Of a DNA stretch of 15,808 nt, positions 1 to 8,949 are shown piece by piece (position 1 is the stretch's first letter; each line of letters opens with the position of its first letter). The position numbers and the translations under genes were made by a program. Below the pieces are notes generated by a model. That model was not told where the DNA came from, searched no databases, and worked only from the letters and a program-made list of their open reading frames with translations. The stretch comes from Desulfobacterales bacterium (lineage in GTDB: Bacteria; Desulfobacterota; Desulfobacteria; Desulfobacterales; JAFDCJ01), in NCBI GenBank assembly GCA_029932495.1, contig JAOZPY010000021.1, positions 1 through 15,808 of the forward strand, written 5' to 3'.

Positions 1-41
1 ATTTCAAGAACTCGGCGCAAGCGCCTCAAACAGCTTGAAAT
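1..41. repeat. Nested hairpin at the left edge
   Basis: The sequence ATTTCAAG (1-8) is matched by its reverse complement CTTGAAAT (34-41). A second GC-rich stem lies between them, GGCG/CGCC at 14-17 and 22-25 around a CAAG loop. No T-run follows, so a classical intrinsic terminator is not supported. It may be the 3' end of a larger structure belonging to a gene left of the window. The window cuts it off, so its full extent is unknown. Confidence 0.35.
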
Positions 42-387
42 TCTTAACGCCCCCCGATGCGTTGGCTTGTTTCCCCAAATGGACAATGACGCGCAACCAA
101 AATGCATATTGCGCTCAGTTTAGAGCAGGTTGCCCGAACTTTTTGAGAACTTACACAAACGATATCTAATGATCCGGTATTACAGCCGTTATTACATGCG
201 GCAGTATATACCGGGCCATGGCGGCAGACAAGGATTTTTCCGCATTTGTCGCTGAGAGTATGCATTGACAAATTCCACCGGCTTCGGGTAAAGGTATGCA
301 GCAGCAGTGGGAGTGTCCCCCGGCGGATGCGGGTTGTTTGTGCTGAATCCTGCTGTGGCAGCTGGTTTTAGGGCGGAGGTGCAGGCA
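42..387. other. Gene-free leader upstream of the exporter operon
   Basis: No convincing coding region was found here. Short open frames on the minus strand lack ribosome binding sites and recognisable protein features. Two weak sigma-70-like promoters can be seen on the plus strand. One is TTGAGA (143-148), a 16-bp spacer and TCTAAT (165-170). The other is a perfect TTGACA (265-270) followed by only poor -10 candidates around 288-294. Either could drive the exporter operon. No operator palindrome was recognised. Confidence 0.4.
143..170 (+). promoter_or_regulatory. Possible sigma-70 promoter of the exporter operon
   Basis: TTGAGA and TCTAAT are separated by 16 bp, each one or two mismatches from consensus. 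Transcription would start near 177, leaving a leader of about 210 nt before the chosen GTG. The competing TTGACA at 265-270 has a better -35 but no good -10, so the assignment is tentative. Confidence 0.25.
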
Positions 388-1557
388 GTGAAAAAACGTC
401 TGGTTCTGATTATATTCGTGGTCCTGCTGCTGGCGGTGGCAGCCTTTGTGTATGTGGGGCAGTACCGGCATCGTCATGCAGCCCTGTATTATTCCGGGAC
501 CATGGAGGCTGACACCCAGTCGGAGCTGGCATTTCAGGTCGCCGGGGCGGTCAAGGTGGTCCGGGTGGATGAGGGACAGGCCGTTTCCAAAGGCCAGGTG
601 CTTGCCGAGCTGGGGCCGGAACAATTTGAGGCCCGGCGGGATCAGGCCCGGGCTGACTTGGACCAGGCGATCGAGGGAGTGAAACAGCTGCAGAGCGTTT
701 TGCAGCAGCAGCGCGAAATACTGCCTGCCCAGGTTGACAAGGCCCGGGCCGCTGTCCAGGCGCTTGAATCCCGACTGGACGAACTCAAGGCCGGTTACCG
801 GCCCCGGGAAGTGCAGCGCGCACGCCTGGCCCTCGATGAGGCCCGGGTTACCATGGAAGAGGCGCGTAAGGACAAGAAGCGTTTTGACACCCTCTATCAG
901 AAAAAAATTATCGCCGCAAAAGACCGCGATGCCATTAATCTAAAGTATACCACGGCCTTGAAGGAGTATGAGCGCGCCAGACAGGCCTATGCGCTGATGA
1001 AAGAAGGCTATCGCAAGGAGGCCATTGAAACAGCCGAGGCGCGGGTGGCCGAAGGCCGGGCTGCGCTCAAACAGGCCCAGGCCAACCTGGCTGAAATGGA
1101 GATCACCCGCCGGAAGATAAAAGCGGCCAGGGCCCGGGTTCAGCTGGCCCGGGCATCGCTGGACCTGGCAAAAATCCAGCTGTCCTATACGCAATTGAAG
1201 GCCCCTTTTGATGGTATTCTGGTCAGCCGCAACGTGGAACCTGGGGAAGTGGTTTCTCCAGGGCGCGAAGTTCTGTCCGTGGCCGACCTGTCCCGGGTGG
1301 ATCTCAAGGTGTTTGTGGATGAGACCGAAATCGGCAAGGTCAAACCCGGCCAGCCGGTGGATGTTAAAATTGATACGTTTCCCGGCAAGGTTTATGCGGG
1401 AACGGTGTCCTATATTTCCCCTGAAGCTGAATTTACCCCCAAAATTATCCAGACCCGCAAGGAGCGGGTGAAACTGGTTTACCTGGTTAAAATCTCCATT
1501 GACAACCCGCAGTTAGAGCTTAAACCCGGGATGCCCGCCGATGCCTGGTTCAAGTGA
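388..1557 (+). CDS. HlyD-family periplasmic adaptor of an ABC exporter (YbhG-like)
   Basis: Membrane-fusion (adaptor) subunit that would link the inner-membrane ABC transporter to a TolC-like outer-membrane channel. I chose the GTG at 388 (389 aa) because GGAGGT lies at 375-380, seven bases upstream, and the product then begins VKKRLVLIIFVVLLLAVAAF, a clean inner-membrane anchor. The upstream GTG at 307 adds 27 unlikely residues. After the anchor come the first barrel-sandwich/lipoyl half (about residues 50-85), a long Ala/Arg/Glu/Lys-rich alpha-helical hairpin (about 90-265), the second lipoyl half (KAPFDGILVSRNVEPGE), and a beta-barrel domain ending in PGMPADAWF. The stop overlaps the next ATPase gene, so co-translation is likely. 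No TolC partner is in the window. The substrate is unknown; relatives export cationic drugs, dyes or metals. Confidence 0.9.
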   Translation: MKKRLVLIIFVVLLLAVAAFVYVGQYRHRHAALYYSGTMEADTQSELAFQVAGAVKVVRVDEGQAVSKGQVLAELGPEQFEARRDQARADLDQAIEGVKQLQSVLQQQREILPAQVDKARAAVQALESRLDELKAGYRPREVQRARLALDEARVTMEEARKDKKRFDTLYQKKIIAAKDRDAINLKYTTALKEYERARQAYALMKEGYRKEAIETAEARVAEGRAALKQAQANLAEMEITRRKIKAARARVQLARASLDLAKIQLSYTQLKAPFDGILVSRNVEPGEVVSPGREVLSVADLSRVDLKVFVDETEIGKVKPGQPVDVKIDTFPGKVYAGTVSYISPEAEFTPKIIQTRKERVKLVYLVKISIDNPQLELKPGMPADAWFK

Positions 1558-2353
1558 AAATCCGTGTTCGCCGGACCTGCCGCCGGAAACCTCCAAGCCG
1601 AATGCCCCCATGATCCAGCTGGACGGGGTATCGAAAAAGTTTGGTGACCTGCCCGCGGTTTGCGACACCACTTTCAGTATCGGTCGGGGAGAAACCGTAG
1701 GGCTGGTGGGGTCCGACGGGGCCGGTAAAACCACCTTGCTGCGTATGGTGGCCGGCATGATCCTGCCAAGTGAGGGCCGCATTTACGTTGGAGGACTGGA
1801 CGCTGTCGGGCAGCGCGCCCGGGTCAAGGAATTGATCGGCTATATGCCCCAGCGCTTCGGCCTGTACCCGGATCTGAGCGTAAGAGAAAATCTCGATTTT
1901 TTCATGGACATTTTCAGTATATATGGCCAGGAGCGCGTCCGACGCCGACAGCGTTACCTGGGATTTTCCAACCTGCTGCCATTTGAGGATCGCCGGGCCG
2001 GAGACCTTTCCGGCGGGATGAAGCAAAAACTTGGCCTGGCCTGTGTGCTGGTACACCAACCCCAACTGCTGATCTTGGATGAGCCGACCAACGGGGTGGA
2101 CCCGGTGTCGCGGCAGGAATTCTGGGACATCCTGGCGCAGATGCACGCCGACGGCATGACCATTTTCGTCTCCACGGCTTATCTGGATGAAGGTGAAAAA
2201 TGCGACCGCTTGATGCTTATGCACAATGGGCGTACTCTGGCCAGCGGCACGCCGGCCCAGATTCAGGCCGGCTTTGGCAATCTTGAAGAGGCGATGATCC
2301 ACCGTATTCTGGCTGCTGACAGCACATTGGCCGAGGAGCACTTTGGAAACTAA
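1541..2353 (+). CDS. ABC transporter ATPase, matching the N-terminal half of YbhF
   Basis: Cytoplasmic nucleotide-binding subunit powering the ABC-2 exporter. Walker A is GSDGAGKT (57-64), the signature is LSGGMKQ (156-162), and Walker B is LLILDEP with D180/E181. The H-loop histidine is replaced by alanine in VSTAYLDE (A213). A GSDG rather than GPNG Walker A, an intact signature and a lost H-loop are what I recall for the first ATPase domain of E. coli YbhF. The start is uncertain. ATG 1541 overlaps the adaptor stop by 17 bp, while ATG 1610 begins right at the conserved fold (MIQLDGVSKKFG); neither has a strong ribosome binding site. It is 270 aa from the first start. The stop overlaps the next gene by 11 bp, so the two ATPases are probably made in equal amounts and pair. 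Confidence 0.9.
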   Translation: MPGSSENPCSPDLPPETSKPNAPMIQLDGVSKKFGDLPAVCDTTFSIGRGETVGLVGSDGAGKTTLLRMVAGMILPSEGRIYVGGLDAVGQRARVKELIGYMPQRFGLYPDLSVRENLDFFMDIFSIYGQERVRRRQRYLGFSNLLPFEDRRAGDLSGGMKQKLGLACVLVHQPQLLILDEPTNGVDPVSRQEFWDILAQMHADGMTIFVSTAYLDEGEKCDRLMLMHNGRTLASGTPAQIQAGFGNLEEAMIHRILAADSTLAEEHFGN

Positions 2354-3086
2354 TGCCGTCAAAGTGAAGGATCTGACCAAAACATTCGGCAATTTTGTTG
2401 CCGTCGATCGGATCTCCTTTACCGTTGAGCGCGGCGAGATTTTTGGCTTTCTGGGCCCCAACGGCGCCGGCAAATCAACCACCATTCGCATGCTGTGCGG
2501 CATCATCACTCCCAGCAGTGGCTCAGGCCAGGTGGCCGGGCTGGATATTTTTTCCCGCTCCGAAGAGATCAAACAGCGTATCGGTTACATGTCCCAGAAA
2601 TTTTCCCTTTACTTGGACATGACGCCACTGGAAAATATTCGTTTTTACCTGGGCATTTACAATGTACCCCCCCGCCTGTGGCCGGAGCGCGTCCTCTGGG
2701 TGCTGGAGACCACCCGTTTGAAACCGGTGCGCGAACGACTGACCCGGGAGTTGCCGCCAGGCTGGCGCCAGCGGCTGGCCCTGGGCTGTGCCCTGCTGCA
2801 TCAGCCCAGAATTTTATTTCTCGATGAGCCGACTTCCGGGGTGGATCCCATCACACGTCGGCATTTCTGGGAGTTTATCCGGCAGCTGGCCGAACAGGGG
2901 GTCACGGTTTTTGTTACCACCCATTACATGGAAGAAGCCCGGCACTGCAATCGGGTGATTCTGATCAATGCCGGAAAAATCGTGGCCAACGGATCCCCGG
3001 CGCAGATCGTCGCCGACCTGTTTCCGAACCAACCCTTAGCCAGCCTCAACGATGCCTTCATCAAACTGGTGGGGGGGGCGTCATGA
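2343..3086 (+). CDS. ABC transporter ATPase, matching the C-terminal half of YbhF
   Basis: Second nucleotide-binding subunit, 247 aa. Walker A is GPNGAGKS (38-45), Walker B is ILFLDEP with D161/E162, and the H-loop is TTHYMEE with H194 intact. The signature is degenerate: LPPGWRQ (137-143) replaces LSGGQ, like the LPxGxxQ motif of the second YbhF domain. Its defect is complementary to that of the preceding ATPase, which supports an obligate heterodimer. The start is a TTG at 2343 with GAGGAG at 2333-2338, inside the end of the preceding gene, so translational coupling is likely. An alternative GTG at 2364 would remove seven residues. The stop overlaps the ATG of the first permease (ATGA). Confidence 0.9.
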   Translation: METNAVKVKDLTKTFGNFVAVDRISFTVERGEIFGFLGPNGAGKSTTIRMLCGIITPSSGSGQVAGLDIFSRSEEIKQRIGYMSQKFSLYLDMTPLENIRFYLGIYNVPPRLWPERVLWVLETTRLKPVRERLTRELPPGWRQRLALGCALLHQPRILFLDEPTSGVDPITRRHFWEFIRQLAEQGVTVFVTTHYMEEARHCNRVILINAGKIVANGSPAQIVADLFPNQPLASLNDAFIKLVGGAS

Positions 3087-4216
3087 ACCTGCGCAAAGTA
3101 CAGGCGGTGGCCAGAAAAGAGTATTATCATTTGATCCGGGACTTTCGCAGTCTTTACCTGGCGTTTTTTATCCCCCTGCTGCTGATACTGCTTTTTGGTT
3201 ACGCCCTCAGCCTGGATGTGGAAAATGTCACCACCGTGGTCGTCGATTATGATCACACTGTCCGCAGCCGGGACTTCATCCGCGAGTTGAATGCCTCGGC
3301 CTATTTTAACATTGTCGCCCATCTGAGCGACACGGCCGCTGTCATCCATTACCTGGATCACAACCGGGCCCTGATGGGCATCATTATTCCGCCGGACTGG
3401 ACTGAAAAATTGCGGGCGGACCGAATCTCGCCTCTGCAGGTGATTATCGACGGCAGCGACCCTAATTTCGCCGGCATCACCCGGGGCTATATCACGGCCT
3501 TCATCGCACGGGACAACCGACGGCAGCTGGTGCAATTCCTCAACCGGCAGGGCAAAGAAGAAATCAATCCCCCGGTGCAGGGGCGTATCCGCGTATGGTT
3601 CAATGAAGATCTGGAAAGTCGCAATTTTATCGTGCCGGGCATCGTGGCGTTGATTTTGATCATTGTCGGAGCCCTGCTGACTTCGCTGGTAATCGCCCGG
3701 GAATATGAAAACGGCACCATGGAAACCATCCGCTCTCTGCCGTTGGGAGCCTCTGAGTTTCTTATCGGCAAAGCGCTGCCGTATTTTTTTATCGGGATGG
3801 CCGATGTGCTGGTGGCCATTTTAATGGGGCAGGCGCTGTTCGGCGTGGTGATGAAATCCAGCTTCTGGCTGATGGTATTCGCCTCATCCATCTATCTGGG
3901 GGTTGCCCTGGGCATCGGGCTGCTGATTTCCTCGTTGACCAAATCCCAGCTGGTTGCCAATCAGTTGGCTATCCTGGTGACCTATCTGCCGTCATTGCTG
4001 CTTTCTAATTTTGTTTTTCCAGTGGAAAACATGCCGTCGGTTCTCAAGTTGATTACGCGTATCGTTCCGGCGACCTATTATATTGATATTCTCAACGGCC
4101 TGTACCTGCGCAACCTGGATTTTTGGCACCTGTGGTCCAGCTATCTCGTTTTGCTGATCATGTTGTTTTGCCTGGGTACGGTGAACCTGGTGGTCTTGAA
4201 AAAGGAGGGCCTGTGA
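3083..4216 (+). CDS. ABC-2 type permease (YbhS-like)
   Basis: Membrane permease subunit, 377 aa. The layout is typical of the ABC-2 family. There is a cytoplasmic N-terminus (LRKVQAVARKEYYHLIRDFR), a first membrane helix (about residues 25-45), and a large extracytoplasmic domain of about 140 residues. Five further helices run from about 180 to the C-terminus, including VPGIVALILIIVGALLTSLV and a re-entrant segment ending FVFPVENMP. The segment AREYENGTMETIRSLP is the conserved coupling motif that contacts the ATPases. The start ATG overlaps the previous stop. It should heterodimerise with the next permease, which shares the same plan. Confidence 0.92.
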   Translation: MNLRKVQAVARKEYYHLIRDFRSLYLAFFIPLLLILLFGYALSLDVENVTTVVVDYDHTVRSRDFIRELNASAYFNIVAHLSDTAAVIHYLDHNRALMGIIIPPDWTEKLRADRISPLQVIIDGSDPNFAGITRGYITAFIARDNRRQLVQFLNRQGKEEINPPVQGRIRVWFNEDLESRNFIVPGIVALILIIVGALLTSLVIAREYENGTMETIRSLPLGASEFLIGKALPYFFIGMADVLVAILMGQALFGVVMKSSFWLMVFASSIYLGVALGIGLLISSLTKSQLVANQLAILVTYLPSLLLSNFVFPVENMPSVLKLITRIVPATYYIDILNGLYLRNLDFWHLWSSYLVLLIMLFCLGTVNLVVLKKEGL

Positions 4217-4217
4217 G

Positions 4218-5339
4218 ATGAGTTGGCTCAGGGTGCGCGAACTGGTTCGCAAGGAATTCATCCAGTTGTTTCGGGATAAAAAAAACCGGCCCATGCTGGT
4301 CATCGCACCACTGATCCAGCTGATCGTTTTCGGTTATGTGGTTACCACCGATGTGCGCGACATCCGCGTGGGGCTGTTGGATCAGTCCCGTACGATGGAA
4401 AGTCGCCAGCTGATTGATGCCATCGCCGGCAACAAGACCTTTCGCATCACCCATTTCGTGAATCACCCCCGGGATCTTGACCATTTGCTGATGAAACGTC
4501 AGATCAACATGGCCGTTAAAATTCCGCCGGATTTCAGCAACCGCATCCGAAAGGGCCAGACCGCCGAGGTTCAGATCCTGGTGGACGGGTCCATGAGCAA
4601 TATGGCTTCGGTGAGAATTGCGTATACCTCCACCGTGCTGGACAACTTCAACAGCCGGCTGATCCGGGAGCTGTATGCCCGCAGAATCGACTATGGGCAG
4701 ATAGACGGCCGCATCCGAACCTGGTACAATCCCAACCTGGACAGCCAGTATTTCTATGTGCCCGCCATCGTGGCATTTCTGGTGATGCTGCTCTCCCTGC
4801 TGTTTACCTCCATGGCCATTGTCCGGGAAAAAGAGGCGGGCACCATGGAGCAGTTGATCGTCACGCCGCTCAAAGCCTTTGAACTTATTCTGGGCAAGAC
4901 CATCCCCTTTATCATCATTGCCCAGGCCCAGATGGTGATGGTGATTGTTTTTGCGATTTTGTGGTTTAAAATTCCCATGGCGGGCAGCGCCTGGCTGCTG
5001 ATGGGCGCCACCTGTGTTTTTCTGCTCAGCACCCTGGGCATCGGCCTTTTCATTTCCACGGTTTCGCGCACCCAGCAGCAGGCCATGATGACCAACTTTT
5101 TTTTCATCATGCCGTTTTTCATGCTCAGCGGCTTTGTTTTTCCCATTGCCAACATGCCCACCGTGGTGCAGTGGTTTACCTACCTGAATCCCTTGCGCTA
5201 TTTTCTGGTCATCATCCGGGGCATTTTTCTCAAGGCCGCGGGTTTTGAAATTTTGTGGCACCAGTTCGCCGCCATGGCGGTGCTGGGAGTCATTGTCTTT
5301 GCCGGAGCTGTCAACCGTTTCCGCAAGCGGCTGGACTAG
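4218..5339 (+). CDS. ABC-2 type permease (YbhR-like)
   Basis: Second membrane permease, 373 aa and a paralogue of the preceding one. Shared landmarks are RELVRKEFIQLFRDKKNRP before helix 1, a large periplasmic domain, IVREKEAGTMEQLIVTPL (the coupling motif) and FVFPIANMP. AAGGAGG at 4202-4208 lies inside the end of the preceding gene and sets the ATG at 4218, one base after the upstream stop. This is the last gene of the exporter operon. The 137-bp gap that follows contains no clear terminator, so read-through into the kinase gene is possible. Confidence 0.92.
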   Translation: MSWLRVRELVRKEFIQLFRDKKNRPMLVIAPLIQLIVFGYVVTTDVRDIRVGLLDQSRTMESRQLIDAIAGNKTFRITHFVNHPRDLDHLLMKRQINMAVKIPPDFSNRIRKGQTAEVQILVDGSMSNMASVRIAYTSTVLDNFNSRLIRELYARRIDYGQIDGRIRTWYNPNLDSQYFYVPAIVAFLVMLLSLLFTSMAIVREKEAGTMEQLIVTPLKAFELILGKTIPFIIIAQAQMVMVIVFAILWFKIPMAGSAWLLMGATCVFLLSTLGIGLFISTVSRTQQQAMMTNFFFIMPFFMLSGFVFPIANMPTVVQWFTYLNPLRYFLVIIRGIFLKAAGFEILWHQFAAMAVLGVIVFAGAVNRFRKRLD

Positions 5340-5476
5340 AAGGCATGTCCAAGCAGTCAATAGCACCGGTGCGGGCCTCCGGCTGCGCGGGAGCACATTC
5401 GAATTTTCATTGACCTGCACCGCGGGAAAGGTTACGGTTACCAGATCATCACCATCATACCAGCAGGGAACGATCT

Positions 5477-7033
5477 ATGACCGGATTGGCTGACTGGAAA
5501 ATCGTTTTGATCGACGATGAGGAAGATATCCGGGATGTTTTGACCATGGCGCTGGAAGATGCCGGCTATGAAGTTCACTCCGCCCCGGATGGCCAAACCG
5601 GCATCCGTTTGTGCCAAACCCTGTCCCCGCAGATTGTCATTACCGACATCCGCATGCCCGGCATCGACGGCCTGCAGGTGCTCGAAACCCTCAAACAAAC
5701 CGATTCCGACGTTGAAGTCATTGTGGTCACGGCCTTCGGGGAGATGAATCTGGCCATCCGGGCGCTTCAACTGGATGCCTCTGATTTTATCACCAAGCCC
5801 ATCAGCGATGAGGCCTTGCATCTGGCCCTGCAACGGGCCCGGCAACGTTACACATCCAAGAAGCAGCTCAAGGATTACACCGACCTGCTGGAAAAAGAAA
5901 AGGCTGCAACCAGCCAGCAGTTGCTCAAAAGTATCGGTTTTCAGAGAAACCTGATTGAAAACTCCATGGACGGCATCCTGGGCTGCGCCGAGGGCGATGC
6001 GGTTGTCATTTACAATCACAGCATGGAGCAGCTGGTCGGCTACAGCAAAGCCGAGGTAATCCACCGGATGACGCTGGAGCAGTTTATTGCCCCGGACGAG
6101 GCTGCGCGGTTGAAGGAGGCCTTGGTTTCCGACAGATACGGCGGCAAGAACCGACTTTTCTTGTTTGAAACTTACCTGCAGGATAAGTCCGGCCGGAAAG
6201 TTCCCGTTCAGGTTTCAGCCGCGGTTTTGTTTGCCAACGGTCAACCATCAGGGCGGGTGTGTTTTTTCCGGGATTTGCGTGAAATCCGCAAGCTGGAACG
6301 GGAAGTGGCTGACCAGGCGCGTATCCTGCATCAGGACAAAATGATGTCCCTGGGCCGGCTGGCGGCCAGCGTGGTGCATGAAATCAACAATCCCCTGTCC
6401 GGAATCTTAAACTACCTGCGGCTGATGATACGGATTGTCAATCGCGGTCCCCTGGGAGAAAAACACCGCGCTAAGTTTAAAAAATATCTTGAGCTGGTGG
6501 AAAACGAGACCCATCGGTGTTCACGGATTATCTCCAGCCTGCTGACTTTTTCGCGTATGTCGCCGCCGGAATTTGGCCCGGTGCAGATAAACGAACTGAT
6601 AGACCGGTGTATTATTTTGAGCCGGCACAAACTGGAACTGAGCAGCATCGAACTGGTGACTTTCATTGAAACGGATCTGCCGACCGTGATGGGTGATTTC
6701 AACCAGCTTCAGCAATGTGTCATCAATTTGATATTCAATGCCGTTGATGCCATGCCCGACGGTGGAACACTGACCATTGACAGCCATTATCACCCGGACA
6801 CGAAAAAGGTGTCGATCGCTGTCAAGGATTCCGGGTTGGGGATTGCGCCCGATGATCTGGCACATGTTTTCGAGCCGTTTTTTACAACCAAAAAAGAGGG
6901 CTTTGGTGTGGGGCTCGGACTGCCGACCGTATACGGCATTGTCGAACATCATAACGGCGTTGTTGATGTTTCAAGCCGACAGGGGGAAGGAACTGTTTTC
7001 ACGATTCAACTGCCGGTAACCAATGTTTGCTGA
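5477..7033 (+). CDS. Hybrid REC-PAS-histidine kinase
   Basis: Cytoplasmic sensor kinase, 518 aa, with no membrane segment. An N-terminal receiver domain (about 8-120) has a full phosphorylation set: acidic pocket D13/D14, acceptor D57, T85 and K107. A helical linker follows (about 125-155), then a PAS domain (about 155-270). The HisKA domain has the H-box VVHEINNPLSG with H301. The HATPase domain shows the N-box (N421 in NLIFNAVDAMP), DSGLGIAPDD (D451), an FEPFFTTKKEG F-box and a GVGLGLPTVYGIV G-box. A receiver in front of the kinase suggests its activity is set by another kinase or by autophosphotransfer. A GGGA ribosome binding site lies about seven bases before the ATG. The next gene is a sigma-54 activator without a receiver, so its partner may instead be the response regulator at 10728-12077. 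Confidence 0.92.
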   Translation: MTGLADWKIVLIDDEEDIRDVLTMALEDAGYEVHSAPDGQTGIRLCQTLSPQIVITDIRMPGIDGLQVLETLKQTDSDVEVIVVTAFGEMNLAIRALQLDASDFITKPISDEALHLALQRARQRYTSKKQLKDYTDLLEKEKAATSQQLLKSIGFQRNLIENSMDGILGCAEGDAVVIYNHSMEQLVGYSKAEVIHRMTLEQFIAPDEAARLKEALVSDRYGGKNRLFLFETYLQDKSGRKVPVQVSAAVLFANGQPSGRVCFFRDLREIRKLEREVADQARILHQDKMMSLGRLAASVVHEINNPLSGILNYLRLMIRIVNRGPLGEKHRAKFKKYLELVENETHRCSRIISSLLTFSRMSPPEFGPVQINELIDRCIILSRHKLELSSIELVTFIETDLPTVMGDFNQLQQCVINLIFNAVDAMPDGGTLTIDSHYHPDTKKVSIAVKDSGLGIAPDDLAHVFEPFFTTKKEGFGVGLGLPTVYGIVEHHNGVVDVSSRQGEGTVFTIQLPVTNVC

Positions 7034-7077
7034 TTTTTTTATGAAACCATCGTGCGTGAATAAAACAACGAATAGAC

Positions 7078-8805
7078 ATGGATAAAAGCGACGCCAACAT
7101 TCCCTGTGGCCAGTGGCTGGAGCTGCTCGATGAGTTGAGTATCGGGGCCTTTACCGTCAACTTCAACCGCAGGATCACTTCAATGAATTACACGGCCCAG
7201 GCCCTGATGGGATTGAAAGAAAATGAGGTTATCGGCAATGACTGCCGGGAGATCTTTACCGGGGTTCCCTGCATGGTCCAGTGCCTGTTAAGGGGAGATG
7301 ACGATCCGACGACCGAAGAACCTGATGTGGAAATTTTCAATGATGCAGAGACCAAACACTTGCTCACCCGTCTGGCCACGCCAATATATGATCGGCAGCA
7401 GCAGATGATCGGCTGCCTGACAATTTTGCAGGACCACACGCCGATCGCAGACCTTGTCAATCGCATTCATTACGGGGAGCGCAGCTTTAAGATTATTCTG
7501 GACAATCTCGATGTCGGTATTTTTGCGGTCAACCGGGGCGGCTATATCACGTTTTTCAACCACCAGGCCGAAAAGATTTCCGGTTTTGACCGCCGCCAGG
7601 TTCTGGGAAAATCATGCTCCACCATTTTTGAAGGCGAGGGCGCCCACGATCTGTGTTTGCTCAAAGAGTCCATCGCCGACGGCAGTTCCCGCCAAAGCCG
7701 TCAGGGGAAAATGATTACCAAAGACGGCGAGACCATCCCGGTGCGGGCCAACTACCTGGCGCTGCGAAACGAAAAGGGCGCCATTGTCGGCGGGCTGGCG
7801 ACTTTTCATGATTTGACCCTCGTACGGCAGCTCAACCGGGCCATCAGCGCAAAATATACCTTCCATGACATGATCGGCAAAGACCCGGGCATGCAGAAAA
7901 TTTTCGAGATGGTCAATGTTGTGGCAGCCACCGATGCAACGATTCTCATCGAAGGGGCGACCGGAACGGGAAAGGACCTGCTGGCCGGTATCATCCACTC
8001 CGCCAGCCGTCGGGCCGATAAACCGATGGTTAAGGTCAACTGTTCGGCTATTCCCGACAATTTGCTGGAATCGGAAATGTTCGGTTATGCCAAGGGGGCT
8101 TTCACCGGTGCGGATCGGGACAAACCCGGTCGTTTCAACGAAGCCGACGGGGGGACGATTTTCCTGGATGAAATCGGGGAACTGCCCCTGGCGTTGCAGG
8201 CCAAACTGCTGCGGGTCATCGAGGACCGGGAATTTTATCCCCTGGGCAGCCGGCGCACGGAAAAAGTCGATGTCCGGATCATTTCAGCCACCAACCGGAA
8301 CCTGGAACGCCTGGTGGCAAAACGGCAGTTTCGCGAGGATCTTTACTACCGGCTGAATGTTTTTCGAATCGAGCTGCCGGCCCTGAAAGAGCGCCGGGTC
8401 GATCTGCCGCTGTTGATCCACCACATCCTGCGTCGCATCAGTGCGGCCCGGGACGACCGGCGGGTCGGAATCTCCGAGGCTGCCATGGAGATTTTGCTTA
8501 ACTACAACTATCCGGGAAACGTGCGTGAGCTGGAAAATATTCTGGAACATGCCCTGATTATCTGCCGGGAAGATTTTATCGAACCGCGACACCTGCCGGC
8601 GTATCTGCACAAAAAAAAGGCCGCCCGCAAAGCGGTTCCAACCTTGGGGATGGCAGACGATGCGTCTTTAGATGTGCATGAACGGGAGAGGTTGCTTAAA
8701 ACCCTGCAGCAGTTCAACTGGCATCGAAAAAAGGCCGCCGCCGCACTCGGTATCGACCGTACCACGCTTTGGCGAAAAATGAAAAAGCATGATCTGTTTC
8801 CCTAA
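7078..8805 (+). CDS. Sigma-54 activator with two PAS domains (PAS-PAS-AAA+-Fis)
   Basis: Transcription activator for sigma-54 RNA polymerase, 575 aa. Two PAS domains (about 10-125 and 133-250) replace the usual receiver, so it should sense a ligand or redox state directly. The first has C56-x8-C65-x3-C69; the second keeps the aligned first and last positions (C180, C193) but has Ala in the middle. The AAA+ domain has Walker A GATGTGKD (293-300), the sigma-54 contact loop GAFTGA (340-345) and Walker B FLDE (D364/E365). A Fis-type helix-turn-helix ends the protein (about 537-572). No strong ribosome binding site is seen before ATG 7078. It lies 44 bp downstream of the kinase, likely in the same operon. 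It is a strong candidate activator of the -24/-12 promoter at 9071. Confidence 0.93.
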   Translation: MDKSDANIPCGQWLELLDELSIGAFTVNFNRRITSMNYTAQALMGLKENEVIGNDCREIFTGVPCMVQCLLRGDDDPTTEEPDVEIFNDAETKHLLTRLATPIYDRQQQMIGCLTILQDHTPIADLVNRIHYGERSFKIILDNLDVGIFAVNRGGYITFFNHQAEKISGFDRRQVLGKSCSTIFEGEGAHDLCLLKESIADGSSRQSRQGKMITKDGETIPVRANYLALRNEKGAIVGGLATFHDLTLVRQLNRAISAKYTFHDMIGKDPGMQKIFEMVNVVAATDATILIEGATGTGKDLLAGIIHSASRRADKPMVKVNCSAIPDNLLESEMFGYAKGAFTGADRDKPGRFNEADGGTIFLDEIGELPLALQAKLLRVIEDREFYPLGSRRTEKVDVRIISATNRNLERLVAKRQFREDLYYRLNVFRIELPALKERRVDLPLLIHHILRRISAARDDRRVGISEAAMEILLNYNYPGNVRELENILEHALIICREDFIEPRHLPAYLHKKKAARKAVPTLGMADDASLDVHERERLLKTLQQFNWHRKKAAAALGIDRTTLWRKMKKHDLFP

Positions 8806-8895
8806 TGATGCAACTTTCTATTTTTTCCCCGCCAATCTTCTCATTCGATTTTTTCAGCCGAAAAATGCAAGCAATTGCCACACTTGCTGTCATTA

Positions 8896-8910
8896 AAGGC
8901 AACATGCCTT
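8896..8910. repeat. Palindrome AAGGCA-ACA-TGCCTT
   Basis: Perfect 6-bp arms around a 3-bp centre. It includes GCAACAT, the half-site sequence that recurs in the region upstream of 14135. No T-run follows, so it is more likely a protein-binding site than a terminator. It lies about 190 bp upstream of the predicted start from the -24/-12 promoter, within enhancer range. Confidence 0.35.
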
Positions 8911-8949
8911 AACCCAATGAATTTATATGGCTTAACATCCTTATCCTTC

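Noticed and set aside
307..387. Upstream GTG start for the adaptor
   Set aside because: The extra 27 residues are not adaptor-like, and GGAGGT is correctly placed for the GTG at 388, directly before the membrane anchor.
166..624. 152-aa minus-strand frame at the left edge
   Set aside because: It overlaps the adaptor gene and its leader, has no ribosome binding site, and has a His/Gln-rich composition typical of a shadow frame.
1550..2572. 340-aa open frame on the minus strand, opposite both ATPases
   Set aside because: It is opposite two well-supported ABC ATPase genes and shows no recognisable motif.
4158..5420. 420-aa open frame on the minus strand, opposite the second permease
   Set aside because: It is antisense to a permease with clear domain structure. 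Its product is His/Gln/Asn-rich low-complexity sequence typical of a reversed high-GC membrane gene, and it has no ribosome binding site or family match.
8850..8865. AU-rich hairpin after the PAS activator gene, considered as a terminator
   Set aside because: The stem is only A-U apart from one pair and no T-run follows, so it is too weak to call.
8869..8893. Second -24/-12-like sequence (TTGCCACACTTGCT)
   Set aside because: It lacks the invariant GG of the -24 element.
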